DNA of 7,407 nt, taken from assembly GCA_021790135.1 (NCBI GenBank), contig JAJYIJ010000048.1, positions 1 to 7,407 on the forward strand, written 5' to 3'. The stretch's first letter is position 1. Every line of letters starts with the position of its first letter. Under the pieces are notes generated by a model, which was not told the DNA's origin, searched no databases, and saw only the letters and a list, made by a program, of their open reading frames with translations. A program made the translations under genes and the position numbers. Shown piece after piece: positions 6,443 through 7,407 of this stretch. This DNA comes from a bacterium (GTDB taxonomy: Bacteria; Patescibacteriota; Patescibacteriia; Magasanikbacterales; GWA2-37-8).

Positions 6443-7174
6443 TTAGGCGGCGTTGGTATAATAATCTTCAACATCATCATTATTTTCCAAGTCGCTAAAA
6501 AGATTGGCGAGCCCATTTTCCACTTCTGACGAAATCGGAATGGTGTCTTTAGGGATCCACTGAATGGCAGAACTTTGTATTGCTATTTTTAAATTTTCCA
6601 GAGCATCAAGTACTTTTTTAAAATTTTCTACCTTGGTTCGAATATCGATTTCGCCGGCTTCGCCATCTTGAATGTCTTCCACTCCTGCATCAATCAACTT
6701 TAGCTCCAATTCTTGCGGGTCAATCCCGCTGTTTATGAGCGCTTCTTTGGCCAGTACGATCATACCCCATTGTCCAAACATCCAGGCAACGCTGCCCGGT
6801 CCGCCGAGCGAGCCGGCGTTTTTGCTTAAAATATGCTTCAACTCCGAGACCGTACGATTTTTATTATCAGTGACGGCTTTAATTAAGATAGCGATGCCAC
6901 CTGGGCCAAAGGCTTCATATAATACTTCCTCCATTCGCGCTGCGGCGTCTTCACCAGTGCCGCGTTTGATCGCTCGTTCAATATTATCTTTTGGCATGCC
7001 GACAGCGCGAGCTTTTTCTATAGCGAGTCGCAAGGAAAAATTCATCGTTGGATCACCACCTTTTTGAGCAGCGATTGTGATGGCTTTGGCGACTTTGGTA
7101 AATTGGCTGCTTTTCACGGCATCCTGTTTGCCTTTGCGGGCTTGAATGTTGTGCCATTTGCTGTGACCGGACAT
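6443..7174 (-). CDS. yebC: YebC/PmpR/TACO1-family protein
   Basis: Member of the YebC family, long annotated as a DNA-binding transcriptional regulator; TACO1, the mitochondrial relative, activates translation, and recent work ties bacterial YebC proteins to relief of ribosome stalling at proline runs. The 243 residues are full length: the invariant start MSGHSKWHNIQARKGKQD, AAQKGGDP (35-42), MPKDNIERAIKRGTG (60-74), YEAFGPGG (86-93), the GSLGGPGSVAWMF core (121-133), and the usual end with LENNDDVEDYYTN (229-241). It is the first gene of the upstream block, with ruvC 1 base away. The region before it has an AGGGAGG sequence 29 bases upstream of the ATG, too far for normal use. Confidence 0.96.
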   Translation of the reverse strand: MSGHSKWHNIQARKGKQDAVKSSQFTKVAKAITIAAQKGGDPTMNFSLRLAIEKARAVGMPKDNIERAIKRGTGEDAAARMEEVLYEAFGPGGIAILIKAVTDNKNRTVSELKHILSKNAGSLGGPGSVAWMFGQWGMIVLAKEALINSGIDPQELELKLIDAGVEDIQDGEAGEIDIRTKVENFKKVLDALENLKIAIQSSAIQWIPKDTIPISSEVENGLANLFSDLENNDDVEDYYTNAA

Positions 7175-7203
7175 AGTGTAGTGTATGGAATTTGGAATTA
7201 GTT

Positions 7204-7210
7204 CCTCCCT
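7204..7210 (-). promoter_or_regulatory. Displaced Shine-Dalgarno-like AGGGAGG upstream of yebC
   Basis: AGGGAGG on the minus strand is the strongest Shine-Dalgarno-like sequence seen in the window, yet it lies 29 bases before the yebC ATG. Five bases downstream of it is ATT (7196-7198), in frame with yebC, which would add eight residues. ATT is a rare start (known for infC), and YebC proteins almost always begin MSGHSKW, so the site may be coincidental. Confidence 0.3.
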
Positions 7211-7306
7211 GATTCATAACGCCTAATTCATGATTCTCTATGAACTGATAGCGAGTTATTTGTATAATTCGCTGAGCGTGGCTAAAAATTAACAAAAGTT
7301 TTGAAT

Positions 7307-7407
7307 GTCATCCTGAGGCGCAGCCGAAGGATCTTCCTATTACCAATTCGCCAATATAATTTGAAGATTCCTCCCCCCCCCCCCCCGCCAAGGGCGGGGT
7401 CAGAATG
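7307..7407. repeat. Palindromic intergenic repeat (REP/MITE-like), runs off the window end
   Basis: Two inverted arms are visible. The left arm (about 7307-7336) begins GTCATCCTGA and ends GGATCTTC. The right arm (about 7361-7407) begins GAAGATTCCTC and ends GGTCAGAATG, so the outer sequences TCATCCTGA and TCAGAATGA-like ends and the inner GGATCTTC/GAAGATTC mirror each other. The left arm folds alone: ATCCT pairs with AGGAT, then GA faces GA, then GGC pairs with GCC around a GCA loop. The right arm contains a 7-bp stem CCCCGCC-AAG-GGCGGGG (7383-7399) inside ATTC/GAAT. About 25 AT-rich bases separate the arms. TCATCCTGA-type palindromes of this kind recur between genes in many bacterial genomes, as I recall; copy number here cannot be judged from one window. 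Confidence 0.6.
7373..7386. repeat. Homopolymer of 14 C
   Basis: A run of 14 C on the plus strand (14 G on the minus strand) within the right arm of the palindromic element, about 200 bases upstream of yebC. Part of it also pairs in the adjoining GC stem. Runs this long are prone to slipped-strand length change and to sequencing or assembly error, so the true length is uncertain. Confidence 0.8.

Noticed and set aside
6442..6516. Longer RuvC starting at an upstream ATG
   Set aside because: The extra 25 residues lie almost wholly within yebC and resemble nothing in RuvC; the protein family begins just before the ILGIDPG motif.
7261..7266. TATACA as a -10 box for yebC
   Set aside because: Four of six bases match, but no acceptable -35 sequence lies 16-18 bases upstream, so it is too weak to annotate.
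7053..7295. 80-residue reading frame overlapping the start of yebC
   Set aside because: It runs in another frame through the coding start of yebC, has no family-like sequence and its first part is intergenic DNA.
1..7407. tRNA or rRNA genes, CRISPR arrays, insertion sequences and alternative genetic code
   Set aside because: No cloverleaf, spaced direct repeats or transposase was seen, and in-frame TGA codons occur only as stops, including the ATGA overlap of ruvC with the next gene.

Overview
This window looks like part of a bacterial chromosome using the standard code, since TGA is read as a stop in several genes. The nine genes all lie on the minus strand and are packed very tightly: neighbours either overlap by 4 nt or are 1-12 nt apart. 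The only larger gap between genes is 122 nt. The tight packing, the compact enzymes, the yebC-ruvC pair with no ruvA/ruvB beside it and a small TrmH-type methylase suggest a reduced genome such as a Patescibacteria (CPR) member. That assignment is an inference from style and resemblance, not from a marker gene.

In transcription order, from high to low coordinates, the window starts with about 230 nt of non-coding DNA. This holds a palindromic repeat element with a run of 14 C and then the yebC upstream region. The first gene block follows: yebC (translation/regulatory factor), ruvC (Holliday-junction resolvase), a four-helix EamA/SMR-like half-transporter, a SpoU/TrmH-family RNA 2'-O-methyltransferase, and a 239-residue helical protein I do not recognise. 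Most of these genes have weak or no Shine-Dalgarno sequences, so they are probably translationally coupled.

After the 122-nt gap comes a second block devoted to polyamines. The gap contains a good promoter (perfect TTGACA, 18-nt spacer, TATGCT) and a small hairpin in the predicted leader. The genes are a compact arginine decarboxylase (speA), a deoxyhypusine-synthase-like enzyme (the speY type), N-carbamoylputrescine amidase (aguB) and agmatine deiminase (aguA, cut by the window edge). Together they encode arginine -> agmatine -> N-carbamoylputrescine -> putrescine. The DHS-like enzyme probably acts on putrescine or a related polyamine, homospermidine being the likely product, because bacteria have no eIF5A.

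The points most worth a second look are the complete and compact polyamine operon in a possibly reduced genome, the altered polyamine-site residues of the DHS-like enzyme, the unrecognised 239-residue protein, and the palindromic element with its C tract upstream of yebC.
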